From Afipia sp. (lineage in GTDB: Bacteria; Pseudomonadota; Alphaproteobacteria; Rhizobiales; Xanthobacteraceae): DNA of 64,000 nucleotides. This document shows positions 8,614 to 16,874 of the stretch, piece after piece. The stretch is from assembly GCA_024707075.1 (NCBI GenBank), contig JANQAK010000001.1, positions 310,001 through 374,000 of the forward strand, written 5' to 3'. The stretch's first letter is position 1; the number at the start of each line of letters is the position of its first letter. Both the position numbers and the translations under genes were made by a program. The notes below the pieces were generated by a model. That model had not been told where the DNA came from. It searched no databases and saw only the letters and a list, made by a program, of their open reading frames with translations.

Positions 8614-11097
8614 CTAGATACTAGCGCCCCAACGCACCGCTCGTTTATCGAACTGCCCCCACCACGGAAATTGCTTGGTCCATTGTTCGCGCATTTCAGC
8701 AAGCGGAGGAAATACCCGCCATGAACCGTTGGACCGTTTAAGCTGGACATTCCACTTGCGAAGAAAATCGGCGAACTCAATATCGGTCCATCGTCGCAAT
8801 CCCTCAACGTTCCGGCGCGCGTGCGTGTAGAACTCGCCTGCGTCTACCCATTCCGGGTGCGACGGATGCTGATAATCAAGAACACCTTGCTCCAAGTATC
8901 CCGCAAGCCACTTGAATTCTGGCTTCATCGAAATGCGCTTCTGTCCCGCCAGTGCTGAAGTCTGCGGGATATTGTTTCGCGGGTGCCAGCCTTCAAGGTC
9001 CATCGCACGCAGATCGTGCAGCATCGCACCAAGTCCGCCGTTATCGAGTTGCTTGGCGATCCTCGCGAAGTACGGCTTATCCTGCTTGTGCTGATCAGAA
9101 ACTTCGAAGGCGGCATAACGGCGATCATCGCCGGACGCAGGCAGCACCCATTTGCTATTTGATGCCAACAGTACCTTCAGCGCATTCGGCATCATGAATG
9201 CATCGATGCCTTTTGGCTCGATCATGATCGTCGGTTCGGAGATTAGCGTTTGTAGCGCCCCTTCATCTTCCGCGTATCCCGGCCAAAGCGCCTCATCGCA
9301 GAACACGAATGAAGTCATCATAAAGTGAGAGTTAAAGCGGCCGGTCAAAAGGCTGCGCTTGGCAATGTGCAAAGCGTGTCCACCATAGATTCGGCACAAC
9401 GCCCGGCCCAAGAATCCCTTGCCCGTACCTTTACCTTCCGACAACAGCGCAAGCGCTACTTCGCTCTGTGCCGTAGGATTTTGAAAGCCCCAAGCGATCC
9501 AACGCTTTATATAGTCGTAACTCGCGACATCCCCGCCAGCGATCACATCGCGGATATGATCGTCCAAACGATTCCACTTCGCGTCAGCATTTTCATCCAC
9601 GCCAAACCCACGCCACATATTGATCTCGTCTTGGCCGGGACCGCTTTCAGCCGCTGAATCGAACCGCAAGCCGTCGAAGGTGTAGCGAGTCTTTTTGCTC
9701 ATCCACCACGACGAGAGAGGCAAGCGCTTCGTCTCGGTTTTCTCTTGATCGTCCCTTGTGACCTTCGTTTCGACGTTTACAAACTTGTTTTTCAACGCGC
9801 GGTGAAATTCATTCTCCGCCCAAAATTCCGGCACTCTCACTTTTAAGTCCAATGTGGATTTGCCCCAATACAGAATGCGAATTTTGCTGCCGATATTCAC
9901 CAGCGCAAAAACTTCGTCGATGTTCTTCGGGTTGACTTCATTCAACTTGATCGGCGCGTCCGCTTCAAATGTCTCGGTATCGCCATCCGTATCATCGGGC
10001 GGGAGATCGTCGTCGAAGTCGTCCGCCGCGTCGTTGAACACCTTCGCAATGGTGTCATCGGAAACGCCATGATCGCGACAAATCTTTTGCAGCGTTCCAA
10101 TCCCGATCATGTTGGGTTTGTCAGTTCTGAATGACTCCCACCGAGTGCGGTTCATGGTATCCGCACCTTCATCGGCGTAATCCGGATCGGCTGCGGACCA
10201 TTCTAAGAATAAGTCACGAACTTCCGAGTCCCCGGCAGAAGCGGCGTGCATCGCCATCGCGAGCGCAAGCCATTTGACGTTCCCCGCAAAGTCGAGTGCG
10301 TTCAATTCACCCAAGATCAACCGCGCCTTGTCGGCGTCTATGCTGCCAACGCCGGACGCGGTGCTATCCGCGCGGGGTGGCAGCTTCGGCAGGAAACCGA
10401 ACGATTCAATCGGGACCGGCGGTTCAAACTCGGCCGCCTTGATGATCCCGCTGCGGAATGGGTTGCCCTTCCAATGATAGAAGCCTGCGGCGCGAAACAC
10501 ATGTGCCACATCGCAGACAGCGGGATCGCCGCCGTAATGTGCCGCTAGACGCCGCGCCATATCCTCATACGCGGCGAAGTCTTTAGACTCGCTGATCGGC
10601 CAAAAACACTGGAATTTTCCCGGCGAAGTGTTGACGATCAGGGACGGTTCAACTTCGAACTTGTCCGGCAGAGGCGCGCCATCCATGTCTAACGGCAAGG
10701 CACGCACGGCAACTACGTTCTCGCGCTTCACCCCGTTGCCATCCGTGGCGTTCAACGTGAAGAAGATCGCATAGCCTTCGGCGTTCTTGCGCTTGAGCAG
10801 ATCGACCACGGGCTTTTTGGACAAGCGGCCTCGATGTTTGAAACTGATCTTCATCCGCTCCGCAGGAGTCATCTTGGCGAATTCGGCTAGACACTCTTTA
10901 GACTCTGGAATGATCCGAAAGTTCATGACGGGATCGTCCTCACCCGTGATAATGGATGCCTGAAGACGTGTTCCGTTTACGTTGAATTTCAGACTTGTTA
11001 GTTGCCCCGAAGACCGCGTTCTTGTAAGCATGACACTTCCAAACATCAGTTTGCCCGTCTCCGCGCAGCCACGCGGGGCGGGCATTTTCTTTGCCAC
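8614..11097 (-). CDS. Primase-helicase (AEP-like primase, PriCT-2, SF3-type helicase/DUF5906)
   Basis: The 827-residue frame may really start at ATG 11031 (805 residues). The N-terminal 240 residues look like an archaeo-eukaryotic primase-type domain, with LDMDG (D137, D139) as metal ligands and IVNTSPGKFQCFW further on. Residues about 255-345 match the PriCT-2 linker. Residues about 500-700 form a DUF5906/SF3-like helicase with Walker A SEGKGTGKG (553-561), Walker B FVFCDE (597-602) and a sensor region LLASNSKWVLPASGDDRR. Such proteins prime and unwind DNA for the replication of phages, plasmids and satellites, so the element probably replicates after excision. It is co-directional with the genes downstream. 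Confidence 0.88.
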   Translation of the reverse strand: MAKKMPAPRGCAETGKLMFGSVMLTRTRSSGQLTSLKFNVNGTRLQASIITGEDDPVMNFRIIPESKECLAEFAKMTPAERMKISFKHRGRLSKKPVVDLLKRKNAEGYAIFFTLNATDGNGVKRENVVAVRALPLDMDGAPLPDKFEVEPSLIVNTSPGKFQCFWPISESKDFAAYEDMARRLAAHYGGDPAVCDVAHVFRAAGFYHWKGNPFRSGIIKAAEFEPPVPIESFGFLPKLPPRADSTASGVGSIDADKARLILGELNALDFAGNVKWLALAMAMHAASAGDSEVRDLFLEWSAADPDYADEGADTMNRTRWESFRTDKPNMIGIGTLQKICRDHGVSDDTIAKVFNDAADDFDDDLPPDDTDGDTETFEADAPIKLNEVNPKNIDEVFALVNIGSKIRILYWGKSTLDLKVRVPEFWAENEFHRALKNKFVNVETKVTRDDQEKTETKRLPLSSWWMSKKTRYTFDGLRFDSAAESGPGQDEINMWRGFGVDENADAKWNRLDDHIRDVIAGGDVASYDYIKRWIAWGFQNPTAQSEVALALLSEGKGTGKGFLGRALCRIYGGHALHIAKRSLLTGRFNSHFMMTSFVFCDEALWPGYAEDEGALQTLISEPTIMIEPKGIDAFMMPNALKVLLASNSKWVLPASGDDRRYAAFEVSDQHKQDKPYFARIAKQLDNGGLGAMLHDLRAMDLEGWHPRNNIPQTSALAGQKRISMKPEFKWLAGYLEQGVLDYQHPSHPEWVDAGEFYTHARRNVEGLRRWTDIEFADFLRKWNVQLKRSNGSWRVFPPLAEMREQWTKQFPWWGQFDKRAVRWGASI

Positions 11098-11146
11098 GCC
11101 AAGAGACGAACTGGGTTATTGCGAACTGTCTGTTTGGTCTGTCTAG

Positions 11147-11353
11147 TTACGCGCGGCGCGTGCGCCGTGCGAGTTTGTGAGCCTTCCATGCGATCAAGTC
11201 CGCACGCCGGAACATGTTCACATTGCCAATCTTCCGCGCGACTTCCGGGAAGTCCGGATCGGTCAAGCGGTACTTGCGGATCGTGTCCAATGCAAAGCCG
11301 GTGATCGCCGGAGCTTCGGCGGTGGACACCAGATCAAACACCTTTTCCTTCAT
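11147..11353 (-). CDS. Small helix-turn-helix DNA-binding protein
   Basis: A 68-residue protein with an AlpA/MerR-like helix-turn-helix: EAPAITGFALDTIRKYRL, then a conserved strand NVNMFRRADLIAWKA and a basic tail. It is probably a transcription regulator or second excisionase-type protein of the element. Upstream, at 11398-11411, sits one copy of the TTAA-CGTTAGTTG box. With the box end as -35 (TTGATC), a 17-base spacer leads to TATCCT, a plausible promoter 24 bases from the ATG. The gene lies 49 bases upstream of the primase start. Confidence 0.65.
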   Translation of the reverse strand: MKEKVFDLVSTAEAPAITGFALDTIRKYRLTDPDFPEVARKIGNVNMFRRADLIAWKAHKLARRTRRA

Positions 11354-11396
11354 TTGCTTTCCTTCCTTACTAGGATATTGGGCGCGGTGCCCCGGA

Positions 11397-11969
11397 TCAA
11401 CTAACGTTTAACCGGGGTGCCTTCTGTAGATTCAGCCACATAAAAACTGGCCCCCGCGAGCGCCGGTTCGGCATGAATCCGAACCGGCGTTCGACGCGCG
11501 CAAGCACGTCCGCCGGGTCACCGATTGAGCCGGGCTTAATCCCCAATCGCATCACGGCTAAATGAAAATTTCCTCCCCATCGCGCATCAATCGAACCATC
11601 AGGAAGGCGGCGGAAGTCCCGGCCGTCTCCCGGATCGACCTTGCGGTTGGCATGGACGGTATCCAGCGTGTCGCCCGTGATCGCCGGGGCTTCAGTGGTC
11701 GCGACGAGATCACGGGGTTTCGCGTTTTTACGCTCCCCCAAGGGCGCATCGTTCAGCCAGCGCATTGCGTCGCGACGAACATGCGGCAGCGGCAGGAATC
11801 CGAAACGCCGTGCGATCTTCTTGAACAGCGCTTGGCTGTCCACGTGCTGGCCGCGCTCGATACCAAGCCGGGCGAACGCGACCTTCACGTTCGCGAGCAG
11901 ATCGTGGCGCGGCGTCCCATCAGGAACGCAGTCGAAGTCGCGATCTGCATCATAGACGTGCTTGGTCAT
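11397..11969 (-). CDS. Unknown protein with internal duplication
   Basis: The product is 190 residues from ATG 11969 (AAGAG upstream); a GTG at 12002 would add 11. I do not recognise the family. Two halves share a pattern of about 52 residues. The first contains FARLGIERGQ then KKIARRFGFLP and ends in RWLND; the second contains VMRLGIKPGS then ARVERRFGFMP and ends in MWLNL. Between the halves is an EAPAITGDTLDT motif that also occurs in the small HTH protein encoded next (EAPAITGFALDT). This suggests a shared ancestry, a fused regulator module, or a repeat-based DNA-binding protein. No signal peptide or membrane segment is present. Confidence 0.7.
   Translation of the reverse strand: MTKHVYDADRDFDCVPDGTPRHDLLANVKVAFARLGIERGQHVDSQALFKKIARRFGFLPLPHVRRDAMRWLNDAPLGERKNAKPRDLVATTEAPAITGDTLDTVHANRKVDPGDGRDFRRLPDGSIDARWGGNFHLAVMRLGIKPGSIGDPADVLARVERRFGFMPNRRSRGPVFMWLNLQKAPRLNVS
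11398..11411 (-). promoter_or_regulatory. Element-wide box upstream of the HTH gene
   Basis: On the minus strand it reads TTAAACGTTAGTTG followed by ATC. It overlaps the last bases of the upstream gene and lies 45 bases before the HTH start. The TTGATC that it runs into has a 17-base spacer to TATCCT, so the box would cover the -35 region. Confidence 0.5.
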
Positions 11970-12116
11970 AACTCTTGTCCATTTTAGATCGCCGACGCGC
12001 ACGGCGACGACGTGCGAAGGCTACAAGTGCGCGTTTCGTCAGAATGGTCCTAGTGCGCGTGATCGAACATTCGATCAGCACATCGCCAGACGCCATCCGC
12101 GAAACGCGCACGTGGC

Positions 12117-12383
12117 TCACAGCTTCCGACGCTTGCCGTTAAAGCGATCGAAAATGGCGACATGATCCAACTCGCCATTCTTCACGAAGACGGATGCGCC
12201 GGACGGGCCTTCCAATGCGGCGATCACGGCCGCTCGTTGGTCTTCCGGCACGTCGGAAACGACCGTGATCGCCTCTCCCGTAACTCGTTCGAGAACTGCG
12301 CGAAGTTCCATTACGCTATGGCCGTGGCGGAAAATTCGAGCCGCCTTTTGAATGTCGTCCAAAGATGGGTATCGTTCGGTCAT
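12117..12383 (-). CDS. Hypothetical protein, 88 residues
   Basis: This small acidic protein starts MTERYPSLDDIQKAARIFR behind a purine-rich AGGAATAGGGAA stretch. It has predicted helices at both ends and a central EAITVVSDVPEDQ segment. No family is recognised. It is co-directional with the primase operon and separated from the following gene by about 150 bases. Confidence 0.6.
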   Translation of the reverse strand: MTERYPSLDDIQKAARIFRHGHSVMELRAVLERVTGEAITVVSDVPEDQRAAVIAALEGPSGASVFVKNGELDHVAIFDRFNGKRRKL

Positions 12384-12558
12384 TTCCCTATTCCTCGTTG
12401 CTGATTGCGTTGAACTGTCGTTTCGAATTCAAAAAGAGCCGCCGCCAAGACGGATGGCGGGACACACCTTGGCGGCGGCAAGATTCCGATGGGGACAAGC
12501 ATCCCGAAAACCCCATCGGCATCGTGGCGCGCGTCACACAGCGCACGCCACGAATTGG

Positions 12559-13542
12559 CTATCCAAATTCCGTTTCGTCCACGGCCGCACCAACAGCAAC
12601 TCCCAAAACCGCGAGCGGCGGTGCGTTGGACCGGCGCAGCACTTTGATGCCCTTCGATTCGGCGATCTCGATCAAAGATTCCTCCCGGCGCGATTCCGCA
12701 AGGATTTCCGCATCAACGGCAGAAAAGGCCTTCGGCCTATCCGCTTCCGGAATCACCAGCGGGTTGCCTTCATAGAGCTTCGAGATCGATTCCGTCGCCG
12801 CCGCGATCAGCGCATCGCGCATCACAAATTTGACAATGGCGGCGGCATCTTCGATTTCGACTAACTGCGTTCCGGATTCGAGCGAAAGAGTCGGCCACTC
12901 CGTCCGACCCTGCCGGGGCCGGAGATTGATCATCGGCCGAACCAATTTCGCGTTTGGCGTGAAGTCGGGAGCGTTCTCTGCGGCCTCCTGTTTGATGTCG
13001 GTGATTGCACGGTGCAGCGCTACGTCCTTCGGCAGAAGCGCGTTCCGCACGGCCCCGCGTTGCGACGTAAGCGCAGCGATCTTGTTCCGGCTGGCGTTGA
13101 TTGCGTCGGCAACATCAGACTTCCCAAGCTTGACCGTTACACGCGCGTCAACAAGCACAGTGCCGGGGCGCAATTCCCGCAACTCTTCAAAGATAATGTG
13201 CGGCGGCAGAGTCGGTTCGAGCTTTTGCTGCGCCGAAAGCTTTTTGACCTCTTCGTTCGCCTTCGCGATCCGCTGATTCCATTTTGCGATCTGCGCGACG
13301 GCATGGGCAGTTTTCGCCATTCCATCGTATTCGAACTCTCGTTCGCTCCGCGTGATAAGAGATTGCCAGTCCCGACGCTGCTCGTGGAGTCGCGCGATCT
13401 TCGCGGATATGTTGCTATATACGCCGGATCGCTCCGCCGAAATCGCTTCGATGCGCCGGACTTTGTCCAATGCGAAGTCCGGCAACATCGCTTCGATACG
13501 ATCCGCCACATCTTCGTCGTCGATTTCTTGAAATACAGACAT
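12559..13542 (-). CDS. Hypothetical coiled-coil protein, 327 residues
   Basis: Heptad-like helices fill residues about 25-110 (IEAISAERSGVYSNISAKI, then EEVKKLSAQQKLEP). A mixed region with VLVDARVTVKLGKSDV follows, and then a small-residue-rich tail ending in VGAAVDETEFG. There is no signal peptide, no nuclease or ATPase motif, and no recognised family. The ATG is preceded by TTTGAGGAAAACGCA, an acceptable ribosome-binding site. Position and strand suggest it is part of the element's replication/structural operon. Confidence 0.65.
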   Translation of the reverse strand: MSVFQEIDDEDVADRIEAMLPDFALDKVRRIEAISAERSGVYSNISAKIARLHEQRRDWQSLITRSEREFEYDGMAKTAHAVAQIAKWNQRIAKANEEVKKLSAQQKLEPTLPPHIIFEELRELRPGTVLVDARVTVKLGKSDVADAINASRNKIAALTSQRGAVRNALLPKDVALHRAITDIKQEAAENAPDFTPNAKLVRPMINLRPRQGRTEWPTLSLESGTQLVEIEDAAAIVKFVMRDALIAAATESISKLYEGNPLVIPEADRPKAFSAVDAEILAESRREESLIEIAESKGIKVLRRSNAPPLAVLGVAVGAAVDETEFG

Positions 13543-13603
13543 TGCGTTTTCCTCAAAGGTGAAGCTCTGAGGAAACCCTAACTCCCGATCAGGAGCCGTG
13601 CAT

Positions 13604-13646
13604 TCAGTCTTTATAAAACGACTGACAGTCTTTTTATAAAGACTGA
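13604..13646. terminator. Inverted repeats between two element genes (terminator or attenuator)
   Basis: A 13-bp perfect inverted repeat (TCAGTCTTTATAA, 13604-13616 and 13634-13646) contains a second hairpin, CAGTCTTT-TTAT-AAAGACTG (13626-13645). It overlaps the stop codon of the gene ending at 13634 and precedes the next gene by about 60 bases. AT-rich arms without a U tract make it a weak terminator; a regulatory role is equally possible. Confidence 0.4.
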
Positions 13647-14044
13647 GTGTTGTCTCGTTCCTTTTTCATCTGAGCCACGCGCTCTCTAACTTGTCGCCAC
13701 TCGCCTTTAAGAATCTTATCTGTTGTTGTTGCGTCCACATCTTTGAAAGCTATGGCTTTAGCTTCGTTTGTTGTTTTCCCAGTTGCGCGAAGATCGTCGT
13801 ATTGAACTTTTCGAGTTGCGTAATCGGCATAGTTGTCGGCAACGTCACCATTCGGAAGCTTTCGAGGCACAAAGCTCATTTCTCCCGCACGGGCGCGCTC
13901 GGCAAGTTCGGGTTCGCCCTCTTCCAAAAGAACGTCAGCGATACGGTTTCGAATTATAAGGCTTGCTCTTGCCCGCGCGTTCGCTTCGGCGAGTCTCGTT
14001 CCCTCTTCGGTGTATTTGCTTTTTGGGGTGCCTTTAAGTTTCAT
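13634..14044 (-). CDS. Hypothetical protein, 136 residues
   Basis: This charged, helical protein has no recognised domain: ARARASLIIRNRIADVLLEEGE near the start, FVPRKLPNGDVADNYADY in the middle and a basic C-terminus (ERVAQMKKERDNTQSL). Its ATG overlaps the TGA of the preceding gene (ATGA at 14041-14044), so the two are translationally coupled. It could be a small DNA-binding or packaging-accessory protein; nothing in the sequence decides this. Confidence 0.65.
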   Translation of the reverse strand: MKLKGTPKSKYTEEGTRLAEANARARASLIIRNRIADVLLEEGEPELAERARAGEMSFVPRKLPNGDVADNYADYATRKVQYDDLRATGKTTNEAKAIAFKDVDATTTDKILKGEWRQVRERVAQMKKERDNTQSL

Positions 14045-14520
14045 GACCGGCCCGCCCCGATCAGGGCGCGAAGCACGAACACGGCGCGCGGGCGCGTTCG
14101 CTTTTCGCGTTTCCAGTCAATCACGCCACATGCCGCCAGCGCGCACATTGCAGGTTCGGTGCCGATAGCGTGCAAGTCGTCGAGTCCGAACGCCGTCGCT
14201 TCGTCCTCGCGCACGATTACACGGAACGCGCGCGCCGCGCGAAACGCGCGGACGGCCGGGGCCGCAGGCTCAATCAAGACTGCAACGCTCGCATCGTCGA
14301 GTTTCGCGAGGCGGGCGAGCGTGTCAAATGCGAGCGGGTAGCTATGTCGCAGCGCCAGTTCGGCTATCGCCGAGCGGTCGAGCTCGTCGGCTTTCAACAA
14401 TCTGACGAGCGATGCCGCAATGGCAGATCGCCGCGCGGATTCGGCGCGTGCGATGCTCAATTCGACAAAACTCAGATTCGAGAATTTCGAGTCGAGCGCA
14501 GTGAGTTTGAGCCGGGGCAT
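14041..14520 (-). CDS. Hypothetical protein, 159 residues
   Basis: The start chosen is ATG 14520, preceded by GGGAGG at six bases; a longer frame to 14583 has no such site. The protein is alanine- and arginine-rich and helical (SIARAESARRSAIAASLVRL). It ends with an arginine-rich segment WKREKRTRPRAVFVLRAL that could contact nucleic acid. No family is recognised. It is the first gene of the leftward series that ends at the integrase. Confidence 0.6.
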   Translation of the reverse strand: MPRLKLTALDSKFSNLSFVELSIARAESARRSAIAASLVRLLKADELDRSAIAELALRHSYPLAFDTLARLAKLDDASVAVLIEPAAPAVRAFRAARAFRVIVREDEATAFGLDDLHAIGTEPAMCALAACGVIDWKREKRTRPRAVFVLRALIGAGRS

Positions 14521-14812
14521 GGCTTCGCCTCCCTTGGCCGTCGCGCAATGCGCTATTGCCAAGCCCTGATTAGGAGTCCGCAAATTGCGGGGAGGGTTCC
14601 GATACCCCGGCGGTGTTCTCGTTCACCGCCGCTGCGTCGCCGTGTGGCTGTCCACACGTTCGGATCGATCTGATCACACGTCGTCCTGATCAGAAAGCGT
14701 CGGGCCGCCCTTGCTCGAAGATTTCCCGAATCGAGTTCGCCGCACTGATCCGCGAGATTTTGAATCCCGCGTCCCGGCTCTTCGGACAACATGACATCGC
14801 GCGCCAGAACTT

Positions 14813-14826
14813 CAACTAACGATTGA
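14813..14826 (-). promoter_or_regulatory. Element-wide box upstream of the leftward operon
   Basis: On the minus strand it reads TCAATCGTTAGTTG followed by AAG, one mismatch from the box upstream of xis. It lies about 290 bases before the start at 14520, so a long leader or an unrecognised small gene may lie between. Confidence 0.45.
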
Positions 14827-15087
14827 TCAAGTCCCGGCCGGGCGGGTATTTCACGCGCGCGAATTTCGGAATCGCGCAGATCGCGTTAATCAGATTCAGC
14901 GCGTCATGGTGAAGCGGCGAAGAGAAGGAAATTCTTGGCCTTGAGTACCGTACTAAGAAATTTCTCGTATTTTAGAAATTGTTGCATCGGGCCCCGGATT
15001 TGCCCGCATCGCTTTTATCGCCTGCCAAGAACCTATTGTTTGTGCACGAACGAAATTATTTTCTCTTCCGCGCGGCGACGATCTGAT

Positions 15088-15157
15088 GAATACGAAAAAT
15101 TTCGTATCTCTACGCTGCTGTCGTGATCAGGATCGAGATACGAAATTTTTCGTATTC
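15088..15157. repeat. 23-bp perfect inverted repeat with palindromic cores
   Basis: Arms at 15088-15110 and 15135-15157 are exact reverse complements across a 24-base spacer. Each arm itself contains the palindrome ATACGAAA-N2-TTTCGTAT. The result is four-fold symmetry of half-sites, as in binding sites for a dimeric or tetrameric initiator or repressor. Confidence 0.75.
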
Positions 15158-15182
15158 TCTGCCCGCCCGGAGCGGGAAGGCA

Positions 15183-15411
15183 CCCGTCCAAATGGACGGG
15201 CTTTGGACGGATACCCGTCCGCAAGTTATGCCTGTGCCGCAGTGATTATTGCAATGTTGGACGGGTTGGACGGGTTAAGACCCTCAATTCTCTCCAACGG
15301 AAAACGCCTTCTGCTGGTGAATTCATAAACCCGTCCAACCCGTCCAACCCGTCCAAAGTCAATAAAATCAATGGTTTATACTGGACGGGTTGCGGACGGG
15401 TTGGACGGGTT
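15183..15411. repeat. Iteron-like cluster of GGACGGGTT
   Basis: Eight complete 9-mers occur: direct at 15259 and 15268; inverted at 15328, 15337 and 15346; direct at 15383, 15394 and 15403. Three 7-mer cores lie at 15183 (inverted), 15194 and 15214 (inverted). The triple inverted and triple direct blocks face each other across a 28-base AT-rich spacer. Copies at exact 9-base spacing recall iterons. Confidence 0.7.
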
Positions 15412-15469
15412 GTTTAACACTGGCACTATGTGAGTGAGATTCCGTTCTCGCCCCTCGGTAGGGTAAAAT

Positions 15470-16407
15470 CTATCCGGCCTTCCGTGATCGCGCGGTGGAG
15501 CGTGCTGGCTTTTCTGCCGCTTTCCGTTCTGTGCTGCCCTTGCCCGTGATCGGGAGGAGCATTTCCTTCTGGCCCGCGATCCGCTTCTTAGCCTTCTTAG
15601 GCTTGGCGGCTGCTGCGGGCGCGGCCTGCTTGCTACCGGCCAAGCTCTTCCGCAGTGCGTCCATCAGGTCCACGACGTTGCCAGCCGTGCGGGACTTCGC
15701 GGGAGCGCTGATTGTCTGCCCGGCGCGCTTCTTGTTGATCAGGTCGATCAGCGCGGACTCGTAGTGGTCCTCGAATTTTTCAGGCTCGAATTTCCCGGAC
15801 TTCTGATTCACGATGTGCCGGGCAAGGTCCAGCATATCCTTCGTGACCTTCACGTCCTGAATGTCATCGAAATAGTCGGACTCGTCGCGCACTTCATAGG
15901 GATAGCGCAACAGCGTCCCCATCAGCCCCTTGCCCATCGGTTCAAGCGCGATGATGTGTTCGCGACTCGTCAGCACGACGCGGCCTAATGCAACCTTGTC
16001 CATGTCGCGGATAGTCTCACGGATCACCGCATAGGCGTCGTGACCGATCTTGCCGTCCGGCACCAAGTAGTAAGGACGAATGAGATAGCGCGGATCGATT
16101 TCCGATCTTGGAACGAACTCGTCAATCTCGATGGTGCGAGTCGACTCAAGCGCAATGCTTTCGAGTTCGTCTTTGCTGACTTCTATGTAGGTGTCTTTAT
16201 CGACGGGATAGCCTTTGATGATGTCGTCGCTTTCGACTTCATCGCCGGTTTCGGAATCCACCTTTTTGTATTTGATGCGATGCCCGGTGTTCTTGTTGAT
16301 CTGATTGAAGCTGACCTTCTCCGCGTCGGACGTGGCGGGATACAGGGCGACGGGACAATTCACCAAGGATAGACGAAGGAATCCTTCCAATTCGCACGCG
16401 GGGCCAT
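15470..16407 (-). pseudogene. ku: Ku homologue carried by the element (N-terminal frameshift)
   Basis: The protein is clearly a bacterial Ku: [34 protein letters not shown], then a lysine-rich C-terminal tail as in rhizobial Ku. The family-typical start MAPRANWK is present at ATG 16407, behind GGAG, but in another frame. Adding one G to the GG run near 16383-16384 joins it to GFLRLSL. As read, the main frame instead opens upstream to 16684 with an unrelated leader. Ku binds DNA ends and recruits LigD for end joining. A second, intact Ku with LigD lies at 58001-61696. The element copy may protect or circularise element DNA using host LigD; that is inference. The frameshift may be a sequencing error. 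Confidence 0.85.
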
Positions 16408-16591
16408 AGGCGATACTCCGGGGGTTACGCAACAGACGACTCAAGTCCGGCCGCCCTGCCAAGTTCCTGATTTGATTCAGTTCTTCGTCTGTTCCCCGGA
16501 TATCGAACTTTCCTAATCCTTGCGCCTCGTAGACTCCACACGCCTTGCGTGCTCTGATCCTCCCGCTCAATTTCCGGGCAGGGAGGCTTAA

Positions 16592-16834
16592 ATGAAAAAA
16601 TGGTTTTTGGCGGCAAGCCTTATCGCGATTGCTTCGACCGCGCAGGCGCAGAGCTATGGTTACGGGTCCAACAGCCGCAGTCATTCAACGTCCGGTTACA
16701 CCACGCAAAGAGGCACATACGTTGCGCCATCGCACGCGACCAACCCGAACAACACGCAGATGGACAACTATACAACGCGGGGAAACGTAAACCCCTATAC
16801 TGGCGCTATCGGAACGCGAAGCCCAACTCGCTAA
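16592..16834 (+). CDS. Small secreted protein
   Basis: An 80-residue protein with GGGAGG five bases before the ATG. A signal peptide is evident (MKKWFLAASLIAIASTAQAQ, cleavage after AQA). The mature part is rich in Ser, Tyr, Thr and Asn, with PNNTQMDNYTTRGNVNPYTG, a pattern I associate with small hypothetical exported proteins of Bradyrhizobium-type genomes. The product is expected in the periplasm or outside the cell. It is the first of two co-directional exported-protein genes and is divergent from the element Ku. Confidence 0.75.
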   Translation: MKKWFLAASLIAIASTAQAQSYGYGSNSRSHSTSGYTTQRGTYVAPSHATNPNNTQMDNYTTRGNVNPYTGAIGTRSPTR

Positions 16835-16874
16835 TCAAGCGAAGCTATCATAAGCATTCGGAATGGAGGTGCAA

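Larger units (their letters stand above)
14521..15469. other. Noncoding origin-like region of the element
   Basis: This 949-base stretch has no convincing gene. It holds one copy of the TTAATCGTTAGTTG-type box (14813-14826), an AT-rich section (about 14930-15110), a 23-bp inverted repeat (15088-15157) and a cluster of GGACGGGTT copies (15183-15411). With a primase-helicase encoded nearby, it is the best candidate for the replication origin of the element. Confidence 0.5.

Noticed and set aside
14553-14819. Short frames on both strands in the origin-like region
   Set aside because: No start signal or family resemblance; opposite-strand frames overlap almost completely.
15088-15157. parS centromere site
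   Set aside because: The palindrome ATACGAAA-N2-TTTCGTAT does not match the TGTTTCACGTGAAACA pattern, and no parA/parB genes are present.
15183-15411. CRISPR array
   Set aside because: Units are only 9 bp, partly without spacers, in both orientations, and no cas genes are nearby.
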